Of a DNA stretch of 64,000 nt, positions 1 to 9,835 are shown piece by piece. Each line of letters starts with the position of its first letter. The stretch's first letter is position 1. The DNA comes from Calonectria ilicicola (lineage: Eukaryota; Ascomycota; Sordariomycetes; Hypocreales; Nectriaceae), in contig CP085831.1 in the NCBI GenBank assembly GCA_020809705.1, positions 3,286,001-3,350,000 on the forward strand, read 5' to 3'. Below the pieces are notes generated by a model that worked only from the letters and a program-made list of their open reading frames with translations, had not been told where the DNA came from and made no database searches. The translations under genes and the position numbers were made by a program.

Positions 1-372
1 TCATGGTGAACCATGATAACACACATGATGCGTCATTAAATCTAGGCAGAATTGGTTTTAAGGCTGCCAAGTTGGGCGGTTGAAACCCTGCGCCTTGCTT
101 GATTTGTGGGATTTGGCACAAGCTGAATCAAAGTGCAACAAGAGTGTGGCAGCGTCAGCATTTAGGTCACGCCACGTCATCCCGTGGTCAACGCAGAGCC
201 TCAAATCACATGGTAAGGCATTTCAACCCGCTGTGCTTTTGGGCTGAGCTATTCACAAATTCTCATTGTTCCCCCCCCACATTAGAGCCACCATATTCGC
301 CGTGCATGGACCTAGAATCTCAGCAACACACATACGTTTCAACTCCGCTTTGCGAGACGACATTATCGAGTC
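1..372. other. Upstream region, no gene seen
   Basis: No convincing coding exon on either strand. It probably holds the promoter and 5' leader of the DUF6594 gene that begins at 373. An open frame at 99-398 overlaps that gene in another frame and has no family resemblance. Confidence 0.4.
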
Positions 373-1415
373 ATGGCACAACCGTCTGGGTACGATAGGC
401 TCGCGAGGCTGATGGCCGAGCACTCGGAGACTGCCATATTTAAAAAGTTCCAGGCCTTATCTGCGGAGAATCTGCTATTGATGCAGGCGGAGATAGTCGA
501 CTTGGAGACTGAACTCCGGGAATATCAAAAGGAAGACAAGGAGTCCAGCGACGAAGAAAGAAAGTTGTACGGGCGCGACTGGTATGCTCTCCAAGCGTCA
601 GCAGATGAAGATGCACAAGATGGCAACGGCGGTCAGCAGTGGAAGACCTTGCAAGAGCTTCGATCCAAATTGGATAAATATCGTGAGTTTAAGTTGGAAA
701 GTAAGAATTTGGCCTTTTTGGCCAACTAACCCAGTCCATGGCAGAAAAGGCATTACTTCAACATCATAGCATATCCAAATTGAACCAAGCCTCTTCCAGA
801 AGTGTCAAGTCCTTGGATACATGGATGAAGCGTACAGACATGGGAGATGTACGACTTGTAGGTCGAGATCGCGACATTTGGGCGAAGCCCGACATGAAAG
901 ACCTCGTCTGCTTGCAGGACTCGGAGGCGCAGGATATGTTCACCAAGTGGCTCTTGGACTACCCGATTCACTATTACCACCAATTAATTGGTCGACACAT
1001 TCACGTACGTTATGAAACCAGAAATATTTGAATCAATGTCTTCTTTACTAACAATACCACAGAACGTTGAACCAGATGAACAATTAGGGAGAACGATTGT
1101 ATATCAAAACGAAAAGATTGCTACACTCGTAAGAGCTGTGGCAACGGTGATTGCATGCATGCTCCCACTTATGGGAATATTGATTTTGTACTCGGTCAAC
1201 GACATGGCCAAACGCCTTGGCATAATTGTCAGTCTTACGGCTTTGTTTACAATGTGCATGATTGGAACAACCTCGGCGAGCACAAAGGATATTTTCTCGG
1301 CCACTGCAGCGTAAGAAGATCATTTGCATATTAATGGTACGATTAACTAATTGAATGCAGATTCACTGCGGTGCTTGTAGTTTTTGTTGGCACGACGACT
1401 GGTGGAAGCAGCTAG
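373..1415 (+). CDS. DUF6594 family membrane protein
   Basis: I read four exons: 373-682, 745-1004, 1063-1310 and 1361-1415. The introns are 62, 58 and 50 bp with GTGAGT/GTACGT/GTAAGA donors, and the frame closes to give 290 residues. The N-terminal part resembles the fungal DUF6594 family: a PSGYDRLARLMAEH-like opening, then an acidic helical stretch with NLLLMQAEIVDLETEL. The C-terminal third has three closely spaced hydrophobic helices (LPLMGILILY, IIVSLTALFTMC, TAVLVVFVG), as is usual in that family. Its function is unknown and it is presumed to sit in a membrane. The gene converges on the DUF6604 gene on the opposite strand. The start at 373 is the first ATG giving the family N-terminus. 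The family call is from memory of conserved pattern, not from a search. Confidence 0.82.
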
Positions 1416-2197
1416 AATTTAACACTGACTTGTTAAATGGCGCATTGGAGAATGGGGGAGTTGAACATGAAATGGAAAAGGTCATTAATTTATGACATGA
1501 TACCTATTTTCGTCATGAAGTAATTTTCTCTCGAAATTTAAGACATAAACACGCTAGCCTCCGATCAATATTTTAAAATGCCAGGTGGGAAGCCTTTTTT
1601 ATAGCAAGTCGTACTGAACTTTGCAACATCCTCGCTATTTTTACTGGTATTTTACAGTCAGATATCAATAGATAGCTACGGCTCTCGATGCATTGAATTG
1701 GAAGCTCTTGTCTTTTCTCTATGGAAAGGATCTATCTAGATCTCTGGTGGCTGCTGCTGCTACTGCTAGCTGTTGGAGGCTGTGACGGCCGCTGGCTTTG
1801 GGGTAACAAGGTTTGATCGACATGACGATCACGATTTGGCCTCGATACTCAATTGGCCAGGGCCGTGGTCAATAGATTAATAAGTCGGGCTGGTGTGTTA
1901 TTTAGTATGGTGTTTTGGGGCCGTCTGTGGCCGTGGCCGTCTTCTTATTGCTTTTTTTGATGCCGGGTAGTCCAGGCAACAGACCTACATAACAGTCGTC
2001 TCTTTGAGCAATTGATGCCACTTGTGAGTGTGACACAGGTTATCATGTTCTAGAATTGAGCTTTTCATTGTGATTATTTAACTATTTTCTAATAATATAT
2101 AGGCAGTTCCTTTATCAACGCCCAAAGACAGCATGGAGTATTCAAAATATCTCCCTCATCTGTCATGACTTTTCGGAATGTACCGTGGGTGGTTACA
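1416..2197. other. Convergent intergenic region
   Basis: This lies between the 3' ends of the DUF6594 and DUF6604 genes. It is AT-rich with a short CTG/CTGCTG-like patch near 1750-1765. No gene, repeat family or RNA gene was recognised. Confidence 0.4.
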
Positions 2198-4585
2198 TTA
2201 AAGAGCAGATTTGATTGTCAATTCTTGAGACATGCATTTTGCCGGGACTCCATATTTAGCAGACTGTACCTCGAAAAAATCATCCACAACGGCCTCCACC
2301 TTCGTCAGCACTCCTTCGACCTGCCTTGCCGTGGCAAATATGAGACCTGCAAAATCGGCAGTATCGACCTTGACTTTGGCTTTGATGGAACCGGGAATTT
2401 TTGGTAAGCCAAGTTCATCTGCATGTTGTTCTAGCTGCTTGAATAGCGATTCAGCTGTCTGATGCAACACGTAGTAGCTGAAGATGATTTCTGGGACCTC
2501 GGCCTGGACAGCGCGGGCTGCGTGGTGCACGAGCTGCGGTGCAGGAAGATTCTGCTCAACTTCGAAGCCACTCATCTCCAGAAGTCTCTGCACAAAAGCG
2601 GTATCCCACACTTTTCTCTCGGGCTCTCCAGTCTTGCCTCGTTCCATGCGAGACGCACACCAAAGGGACATGGGCCCCTTGAACTTGAGCTTTCGGGTGC
2701 CCGCCTTTGACTGCGTCACGGGCACTGTGCCTCCTTTACCCTTGCGCCGGTTATCTGGCGCGAGCCAGTTGGCTGGCGAGATGTTACGGCTCATGCAGTA
2801 GTTTTTGAAGTGAGCTTCTAGCGACGTCGGCGGCTCCGAGCCAACGAAGAAGGCCCCGTCCCCTTGCATCTCGAGCAGGCGATCGAGGTCTGACCATTCC
2901 GACGCTGGCCCTGATGGCGATTCTTGCTGCATCGCCTTGTAGAGCTGGACGAGATGCATTACAGCACCGGGCTTGGCGGCGTACGCAACACCCTTTTGAT
3001 GAAACATTGTGCGCGTGTAGTGAATCCACAGACCACAGTAGATTGGGTTATGTTTGAAGAAACCCGAGGGCCTAGCCGGCCTACCAAAGTCGTAGCTGAT
3101 GGCCTTGCGGGTAGCTGTGAAAATGTCAATACCCCTCGTCTTGATGTTGACCATCTTGCGCATGTCTTCGAGCTCTGCCACAACGGCCTTGTTTGAAGCC
3201 GGTGCGGCTTTGATTGCGATATCAAGCTGTTCGCCCGCCAGCCGATTGAAACGCTCAAACTCGATATGCGTGGCCTTGACGCCTGCTCCAAAGAAGTGCA
3301 GCGTGTCAAGGTAGTTTTGAGCTGCAAAGCACAGCCAGAGAGGGATGTACTGCGTCTCAAACATGATTTTGAGACCATGTCCGAATTGATCGATGACGGG
3401 CAGACCCTTGAGTTCGAACAACAGAGCATAGTCTGATGACACTTCCAGCAGAGCGGCCTTTTCCTGGGCCCAGCGTGTGCGGAGGTTTTTGATCCCTTCT
3501 TCGCTGTGATCGGGGTTATACCATCCAAACTTGCCGTTGTAGGAGGGTATATCTCGAGCACTATATGGAGCAGCGTTTAGAATAGCCTGCAGCAAGCTGA
3601 GCACATTGTACATGAAAGTAGAGCCCAGCTCATAGACGGCAAAGTTCATGTCGTCTTTGGGCCGCTTCTTTTCATGCGGATCTTCGCCCTGAGCTTTGCA
3701 GACAGGGTCATATATGAGAGGCAGGAGATCTAGCGCACCGCCGTGCTTCTTCAGCAGCGGCTCCATCTCTTCTTCGATGCTGCGGGCGAGTCCAAGGGCC
3801 ATGTTGGTTCCTACGGCGGCAGCAGCCAAGTCCAGGTTGCCTGCACGGTGTTCCGCCCACAGCTTGCTAATCTCATCGCGAAGGCCGAAAAGGTCCTTGA
3901 GCAGAGCGACAAAGGCAAAGAGGCATTCGCTCCGTGATTCTTCTTCGCTCTCATAATTGTCCTCAACTTTGTAATTAACTGTAAAGGTCGGGGCTGGGGT
4001 TGCGTCGGGCGCGTTCAAAAATTTCTCGGATGGTTCATAGAGACGTAGCGCATCAAAGAGATTGTAGCTAGGGTCGTCGGTCTTTTTTGCGGAATCATTG
4101 TCTGCATCCGTGTCGGCTGCATCGCCTGCCGTGCGACTCTCGCCGGGTTTAATCAGGACATCGCGGACCTTCTCCAGCACGCCGACAAAGTGGGCGTGCG
4201 TAGCGTCGGCACGGGCGCTGAGATTCTGCTTGAGATCAGTGAGCCGCAGGGAAAAGGCCTTGCGCACGCGAATGACTCGGTCTAGGGCCGTGCCGATGAA
4301 GGATGGGATCCCGGCGTCGCCCCCGGCTTCGGCGGCCGGTGTGTTGGCGATGAATTCGGCGAGCGGCACAAAATCCCGGACAGCCAGCACGTTCTTGATG
4401 TCTGTAGCTTTGCCTTGTGCTTGTGCGCGGGCTTTGCCTTTCGGGCGCCCGGAAGGCCCTTGGGCGGGCTTTGTGAGCTGAGCTGTGTATCCACGCTCCT
4501 GGGCCGCTGCAACGAGCCATGAAGCGACGATGTTGGTGTCATGCTTGTACTTTTTGTAGGTGGAGAAGAAGCTGGGAGGCAACAT
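2198..4585 (-). CDS. DUF6604 family protein (copy 1, intact)
   Basis: A single-exon gene of 795 residues from the ATG at 4585. The frame is open a further 27 codons to an ATG at 4666. I prefer 4585 because the family N-terminus (LPPSFFSTYKKYKHDT, then NIVASWL) starts right there and the paralogue at 9836-12265 has its ATG at the matching place. The sequence after residue 30 is Ala/Lys-rich, then helical; an acidic Asp-rich linker lies near residue 170. There are no enzyme motifs, no signal peptide and no clear membrane span. DUF6604 proteins are fungal, large and uncharacterised. The neighbour downstream of its promoter is the NB-ARC/TPR receptor on the same strand. A same-strand paralogue lies about 7.6 kb away on the receptor's other side. 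No function is assigned. Confidence 0.85.
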   Translation of the reverse strand: MLPPSFFSTYKKYKHDTNIVASWLVAAAQERGYTAQLTKPAQGPSGRPKGKARAQAQGKATDIKNVLAVRDFVPLAEFIANTPAAEAGGDAGIPSFIGTALDRVIRVRKAFSLRLTDLKQNLSARADATHAHFVGVLEKVRDVLIKPGESRTAGDAADTDADNDSAKKTDDPSYNLFDALRLYEPSEKFLNAPDATPAPTFTVNYKVEDNYESEEESRSECLFAFVALLKDLFGLRDEISKLWAEHRAGNLDLAAAAVGTNMALGLARSIEEEMEPLLKKHGGALDLLPLIYDPVCKAQGEDPHEKKRPKDDMNFAVYELGSTFMYNVLSLLQAILNAAPYSARDIPSYNGKFGWYNPDHSEEGIKNLRTRWAQEKAALLEVSSDYALLFELKGLPVIDQFGHGLKIMFETQYIPLWLCFAAQNYLDTLHFFGAGVKATHIEFERFNRLAGEQLDIAIKAAPASNKAVVAELEDMRKMVNIKTRGIDIFTATRKAISYDFGRPARPSGFFKHNPIYCGLWIHYTRTMFHQKGVAYAAKPGAVMHLVQLYKAMQQESPSGPASEWSDLDRLLEMQGDGAFFVGSEPPTSLEAHFKNYCMSRNISPANWLAPDNRRKGKGGTVPVTQSKAGTRKLKFKGPMSLWCASRMERGKTGEPERKVWDTAFVQRLLEMSGFEVEQNLPAPQLVHHAARAVQAEVPEIIFSYYVLHQTAESLFKQLEQHADELGLPKIPGSIKAKVKVDTADFAGLIFATARQVEGVLTKVEAVVDDFFEVQSAKYGVPAKCMSQELTIKSAL

Positions 4586-5033
4586 GTTGAGCTCAAGCAG
4601 ATTGTGAAGGGTGATTATCAAAATGAGCGAGATGAAATGTGACAAATTTGGGCAATTTAAAATCACTTGGGGCGGTAAAAATGGGCAGAATGGTATGCAG
4701 GGCCTATTAATAATTATTCTTTTGCTTTTTCCCCTCCCTTTTTTTATGTCTTTGAATGGCGAGGGAGAGAGAGTGGCGTAGTTGGGCTGTCACATTTACT
4801 AGCAAACAGTGAGTGTCTCCATGATGATGTGTTTGTGTTTGGCTGGCGCTAATGGCAAATTGCCCCCCTATTTCGGGATCCACAGCAACCCACCCAGCTG
4901 CACCCATCATCATGACGCTAATGGTCCATGTTCAACAAGAAAAATATCTATTGTTCTCGCATCTCAATAACAAGTTCAATAAGTAACTTAACTAAAAGTA
5001 GGTCGTGAAGTGGCCGTGCTATATTATAAAGCT
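4586..5033. other. Promoter region of DUF6604 copy 1 / 3' flank of NB-ARC gene
   Basis: It contains a T/C-rich tract near 4720-4745 followed by GAATGGCGAGGGAGAGA. The corresponding region upstream of DUF6604 copy 2 (about 12270-12660) has the same order of elements: a T-rich tract, GAATGGTGAGGGAATG, then a GATCCACAGC.ACCC block. The duplication therefore includes promoter sequence. Confidence 0.45.
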
Positions 5034-8000
5034 TTAACTTCCTTCTTTGGAGTATTTCTTATTCCTCCCTAGTAGAAAGGGCAATACACTCCGCCGAATC
5101 CGTTGTGCCTTTGTTAGAGCACCGCTGTCTTTCCGCTGCTCGATCTCAGTCAAGCTCATCTCGTTTTGCAAATCTTCAATCCGAGGCAATCCTGGATGGG
5201 TTTGGAATGAGTAGTCCTCCTGATGCCGCTCAAGGTAGTACTGCAACAGTGCAATTGCATCACTGTACATTTCTTCCGTTCTGAATGCAAGAGTCGATGC
5301 CCAAATTAGTCGGACACGAGTGTCCAGGCCGTCGCTTGTATGCTCCTCAATTACCTGTCTCAACATCAAGTTTGCTTGACTGGTTTTTCCCTGACTAATG
5401 ATCAAAGACAAGAAAAGCTGAATAGCAAGCTTTGTAAAGAGATCTCGACTCCCAAAATTGTACTCCTTCTGATTCATCACTTCCCTTATCAGAAGCTCTC
5501 CTTCCCGATATTTGCCAAGATGATCCAATACCAACGCTAATTTATATTTGGCCTCCACACAATTACAATAGTAGTCCCTCAGTGCCCATCGTGACCTTTC
5601 TACAAGTAATCTTGCGTAACACTCTGCTTCAGAGTACTTATTTTGAAATATAAGGGCGTCAAAGAAATGATTCTTTGCCTCAGCTATATAGACGGAGTGG
5701 CTTGAAATAATTTCATCGGAATGGATGAGCCCTTCTAGTAAAGATTCTACTTCAGAGTATTTCGCCTGTTTCATGAGAGCAGAAGTAAGCCTTGACTTTG
5801 CTTCAAACATTGTTGAATCATCGGTTCCATGCTCGCGCTCCAGCTGTTGAATATAGTCTTTTTGTAGCAGCTCTGCCTCTGATAGTTTGCCGTGAAGCTC
5901 GAGCTCGAAAATCAGAAGATTCTTATGAAGGATTGTACTAGGATGGTTACACCCAAAATCGTCTATCAGGTCTTGAAGAATTTCGTTTCGTATTTGGGTT
6001 GCCTCGGAATCTTTCTGTAAGCCTTCTAGTATTGTAACAAAGTCATGCTTCATGTCTAGAGTCTTAGAAGCATGAAACCCATCAACATTTTTACTTTGTT
6101 CAATAAGTTTTTGGATCAATGGTTCTGCCGCGGCAAACTCGCCACCCCCTATAAGCAACTTTACACGGTCTTGCTTCGCCACCATAGTGCTAAAATGATT
6201 GTCCCCATATATGTGCTGATTCTGTTCAATACTTTCTTTTATCAATGGGGCTGCTTCGAAGTATTGGCCGTTCCTAACAAGTAGCGTTGAAAGATTTCTT
6301 CGACTGACCATCGTAGTTCGGTCAGATTTGCCGAGAGTTCGTCGGAGAGTCTCGTAGTTTTGGCGCTCTGCAAAATCATCAGCCTTTCTAAGTATTTATT
6401 GCTAGAATTCGATTGTTAAAAATACCGCGGTCAATATAAATTTCCGGTTTTTCTGGGTCATTTGACATATTCTGACTACTTGATCCAGCAATGAGTTCAC
6501 TGTCACCCACTGTATCAGCACCATCAGAATCACTATCATGGGTCGAGAGTTGTTCATCTTTTGGCTCTGGATTTCTTGTTAAGTTCTAAATTCAGTATTA
6601 GTCATGGCAACACATATTCTTTCTCTTATGTCCATCGCGTACTCACCCGATTTCCAGATTTATCCCCTGTACTCGCCACCAAAGCGCGTTTTCGATTGTC
6701 CAAGTCAACATCTATACTTTCTCTTACAACTCTAAGTTGGGAGTTAATCTTCACAGCTTCGTCGCTCATACTACCATATACTGATTCCGTAATAACGAGT
6801 GCTGATCGTAGGCATTCTTCTGCTTGGTTAAAATCTGCAATCTTTTGGGAGCATCTTGCAAGGCCGCATAGTAACTTCAGTAACTGATCTTCTTTCAATT
6901 TCTCCATCTTAGCTGTGTGGATGTACTCGATCGCTTTTAAGAAAAGTGGCCTGGCGTTTTCAAATTTCCCAATTGAGGAATAAACGATGGCCATATTCGA
7001 ACAGATGACAGAATATTGCTTTACATATTTGCCCGTAGCCATATCAAGCTCCTGGATATTAACATGCTTTCGAATTGTATTCATGCACTGGTCCGACAAA
7101 TTGAAATACTTGTAAGCAATATCCGGCATTCTGATTGAGGGAGGATCCCTAAGAACACATTAGAATGCAAATTTAACGATGGGGGGTGACAATGGACACT
7201 TACTGCTGATTTTCATAAATGGACTGTATATGTTTTGCGAGTCTATAGAATGCCTGCATTATCCATTCCTCTCTCTGATCGCCAATAGTAGCGAACCGCC
7301 ACTGGCAAACAGAATTGTGTAATGATATAGTGTATAGTCCTGAGTGAGAGTTTTGCTTCTTTTTGACGAGGAACATTTTTTGCAGCTTGTGTATTGCAAT
7401 GTTAAGCTCGATCTCATCTTGCACTAGGGTGTGCAGCTTTTTCCATTGAGAAACAAATTCTGGAGAAGCGTCGTCACAGACCTCTAGCCCACGTAGCAGT
7501 GTTACTGGGATCTCCCAGGGCCCATATACTGAACACAAAGTAAGCAGGATTCCAGCTGAAGCACTGTCAGAGACTACAGCGGCATAAATGTGATCGAGCA
7601 TGGTGAAGAGAGAGTCGGCTTTGTTCCACATCCACATGGTGTGATCAACTTGGAATTGGGTAAGCCGAAGATACCTCTTCTCGAACGTTTCGAAGAACGA
7701 ACTGAGAGGGACAATGTCTTCATGTATCAGTATACCAGCCAGTTCAAGCCCTAAAGCAAAGCCGCGCATAGCTTTGGCCACTTGCCTCCCCAATTCACAG
7801 GCTTGAAAGAGTTAACTATAAGATTTCCACTGAGATTTATGGGTTGCTAATTACCTTCATTATCAGGTGTCTCTTCGGATCCAAAAATACGCCAAAGAAT
7901 AAGCGACCGCGAGGCTACAAGATCAAGACGCTCCACCAATATTTGCTTGAAATGTACAGCTCGAGCCGCCCCCGGGTGTGTTGAGATGACACAAACAGTA

Positions 8001-9467
8001 CCACGATCTATATCGATAAGAGACTCGAGCAAAGATCTGTTGGGGATAAGGTCATCCAAATTATCTAAAACAAGAAGCCAGTTTTGGTGTGGAGTAGTTC
8101 TCAACCAATTCAATACAAATGCATCAGGTCGTCCGCGCTTCTCGTAGTCTCGCAGGCCATGAATTTGGCTGGAAATATGATCAGCACAAGAAGCAAATGA
8201 TTGTTCGGCACTCATTTTGGACGATGTATCAATCCACATAATGGCAGAGAATTCCTGCCTCTGACGAGAAATGTATTCAAGCATCAGTTGAGTCTTCCCC
8301 GAACCAGAGATGCCACATAATACAACTTTCTTCCGATTCTGTCCAGGGTCCTCGATGTATTGCTTAATTTCTGACATTTCTTTTTCTCTGCCGAAGAACC
8401 GATCAGTCTTGGGTGGAAGCTCGCAGAGGACTAGTCCAGTCCATGTTTGGTACGAGAGGTCTGAAGAAAAATCAGTAACCATCCAAAGGTTTTTGATTGG
8501 TGCCATTTCCAGATGACTCACCAGGCCGCTTAGACAGCAAGCTTCCTTTACCGATCTCATACAGGATTGCCTTGGCATAGGAAGCAGCCATAGCTGCTGC
8601 GTATGGCTGCCATTCCTTGTTCTTATGCTCATCCGCATAATCACAAACTCCTCGGATAACGCCCACAGGAATTTGGTTCATCGTCCCCGCGGCTTCCATT
8701 TCAAGGCCAATGAGGATGTATGCATCTCGCAACTGGTCCCGCTTTCGAGAGTTCTTGACCAACTTATCTCCGGATCCAATAGAGCCATACCAAACCCGGG
8801 TTCGTCTATCTTGTGGCCGCTTGTCTCGCTGCAGAACTTTCTCGATACCACCTTCTATGACATAGAGTATATCTTTGTCTTGCCCAGGATCGTCGAATGT
8901 CCCGCCGGTATGCTCCTTAAACCTGATTGTCTCATAAATTGGTAAGAATATTTCTGCGTCGTTTGGTTCTCTTAGCTTAATGCTACCAATAGCCGACCTT
9001 ACTACCCCCTCTGTATTGGCTAAAACTCGTCCAGATCGCAGTAACTGAAGCCCTTCGGTTGCGGTTTCTTTTCCTAATTCATACGCCACAAGCCCTGCAT
9101 TATCATCCTGTGGCAACCCAACAAGGACATCTCCAAGACGGATATCTAGAGGTGGGCATTTGGAAAAGTTCGGAAGCCCGGCAGCAACGCCGACGAGAAG
9201 GCCAAACCAGAGATTGGGGAAGAAAATCTTGATCTGGCTGGCCAAGGCTGCAGCAGAACCTGTTCCATATTCTTGGCCGGCCTGCAGTGTCGCAATCACC
9301 ACGTTGTGGCCGTTAATATCCCCAGCCGTGAATACATAGCCATCTCCTCGACTTAATGAGAAACGGCCATCGTGCCTGTTGTCCAACATGTACTGGGCCG
9401 CTCGAGCCTCGATTTCAAGCGGGGCGATCCAAGCAATGGTGTAGAGCGCGGGATCTAGTATTTCCAT
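5034..9467 (-). CDS. NLR-like receptor: nucleoside phosphorylase + NB-ARC + TPR
   Basis: Six exons on the minus strand: 9467-8522, 8460-7855, 7801-7204, 7148-6647, 6585-6426 and 6367-5034. They total 4146 nt and 1381 residues in one frame. Residues about 1-310 are a PNP/UDP-phosphorylase-type domain (AWIAPLEIEARAAQYML at the start, VGVAAGLP, LEMEAAG near its end). Residues 316-520 are the NTPase: the P-loop GISGSGKT is at 365-372 and the Walker B-like WLLVLDNLDD ends near 452. A winged-helix-like segment follows to about 715. Then come kinesin-light-chain-like TPR repeats (about 720-880 and 940-1350) split by an acidic Ser/Asp linker. This is the architecture of fungal STAND/NLR proteins: ligand sensing by repeats, NTP-driven oligomerisation, and an N-terminal effector. 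PNP effector heads in immune proteins are reported to hydrolyse nucleotides; activity here is inferred. Intron 3 in this order uses a GTAAGT donor, and intron 2 an AAG acceptor. Confidence 0.88.
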
Positions 9468-9835
9468 CGCGAAAGCTTCTCAAAGAGGTAGGTTTTTATG
9501 GGAATCGTAACGCCGTAGCCAAGTACGACAGACTACTCGAGTTCGGGTGATGATTAAGCCGATAATGAGAACATCCAGTTGCGATCACAAGTATGAGCTA
9601 GGATCGGGCTGACTACGTTCAGGTGAGGTCTGAAAATCAGGCACACGGCAGAACCTCGGACCAGCTAACACAGAAGATGGTATCCTGACTACCAGTCTTA
9701 GAGCACAAATGATGGAAGGAGTCCCGCTTGGGGAGACATTCTTGTCTTTCTGGTATTACATTGAAGGTTAAGTTAGAGGTTTTAATTATTCTAATAAACT
9801 TTTCCTTAGTTTTTAAATAAATTTATTAATATTAT
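9468..9835. other. Promoter side of NB-ARC gene
   Basis: It lies between the ATG of the NB-ARC receptor (9467) and the 3' end of DUF6604 copy 2 (9836). It is AT-rich toward 9780-9835. No gene seen. Confidence 0.4.

Noticed and set aside
5034..9467. Splitting into three genes (phosphorylase, NB-ARC, TPR)
   Set aside because: All five junctions have good donor/branch/acceptor signals and keep phase to 1381 codons; no internal start with a leader is evident.
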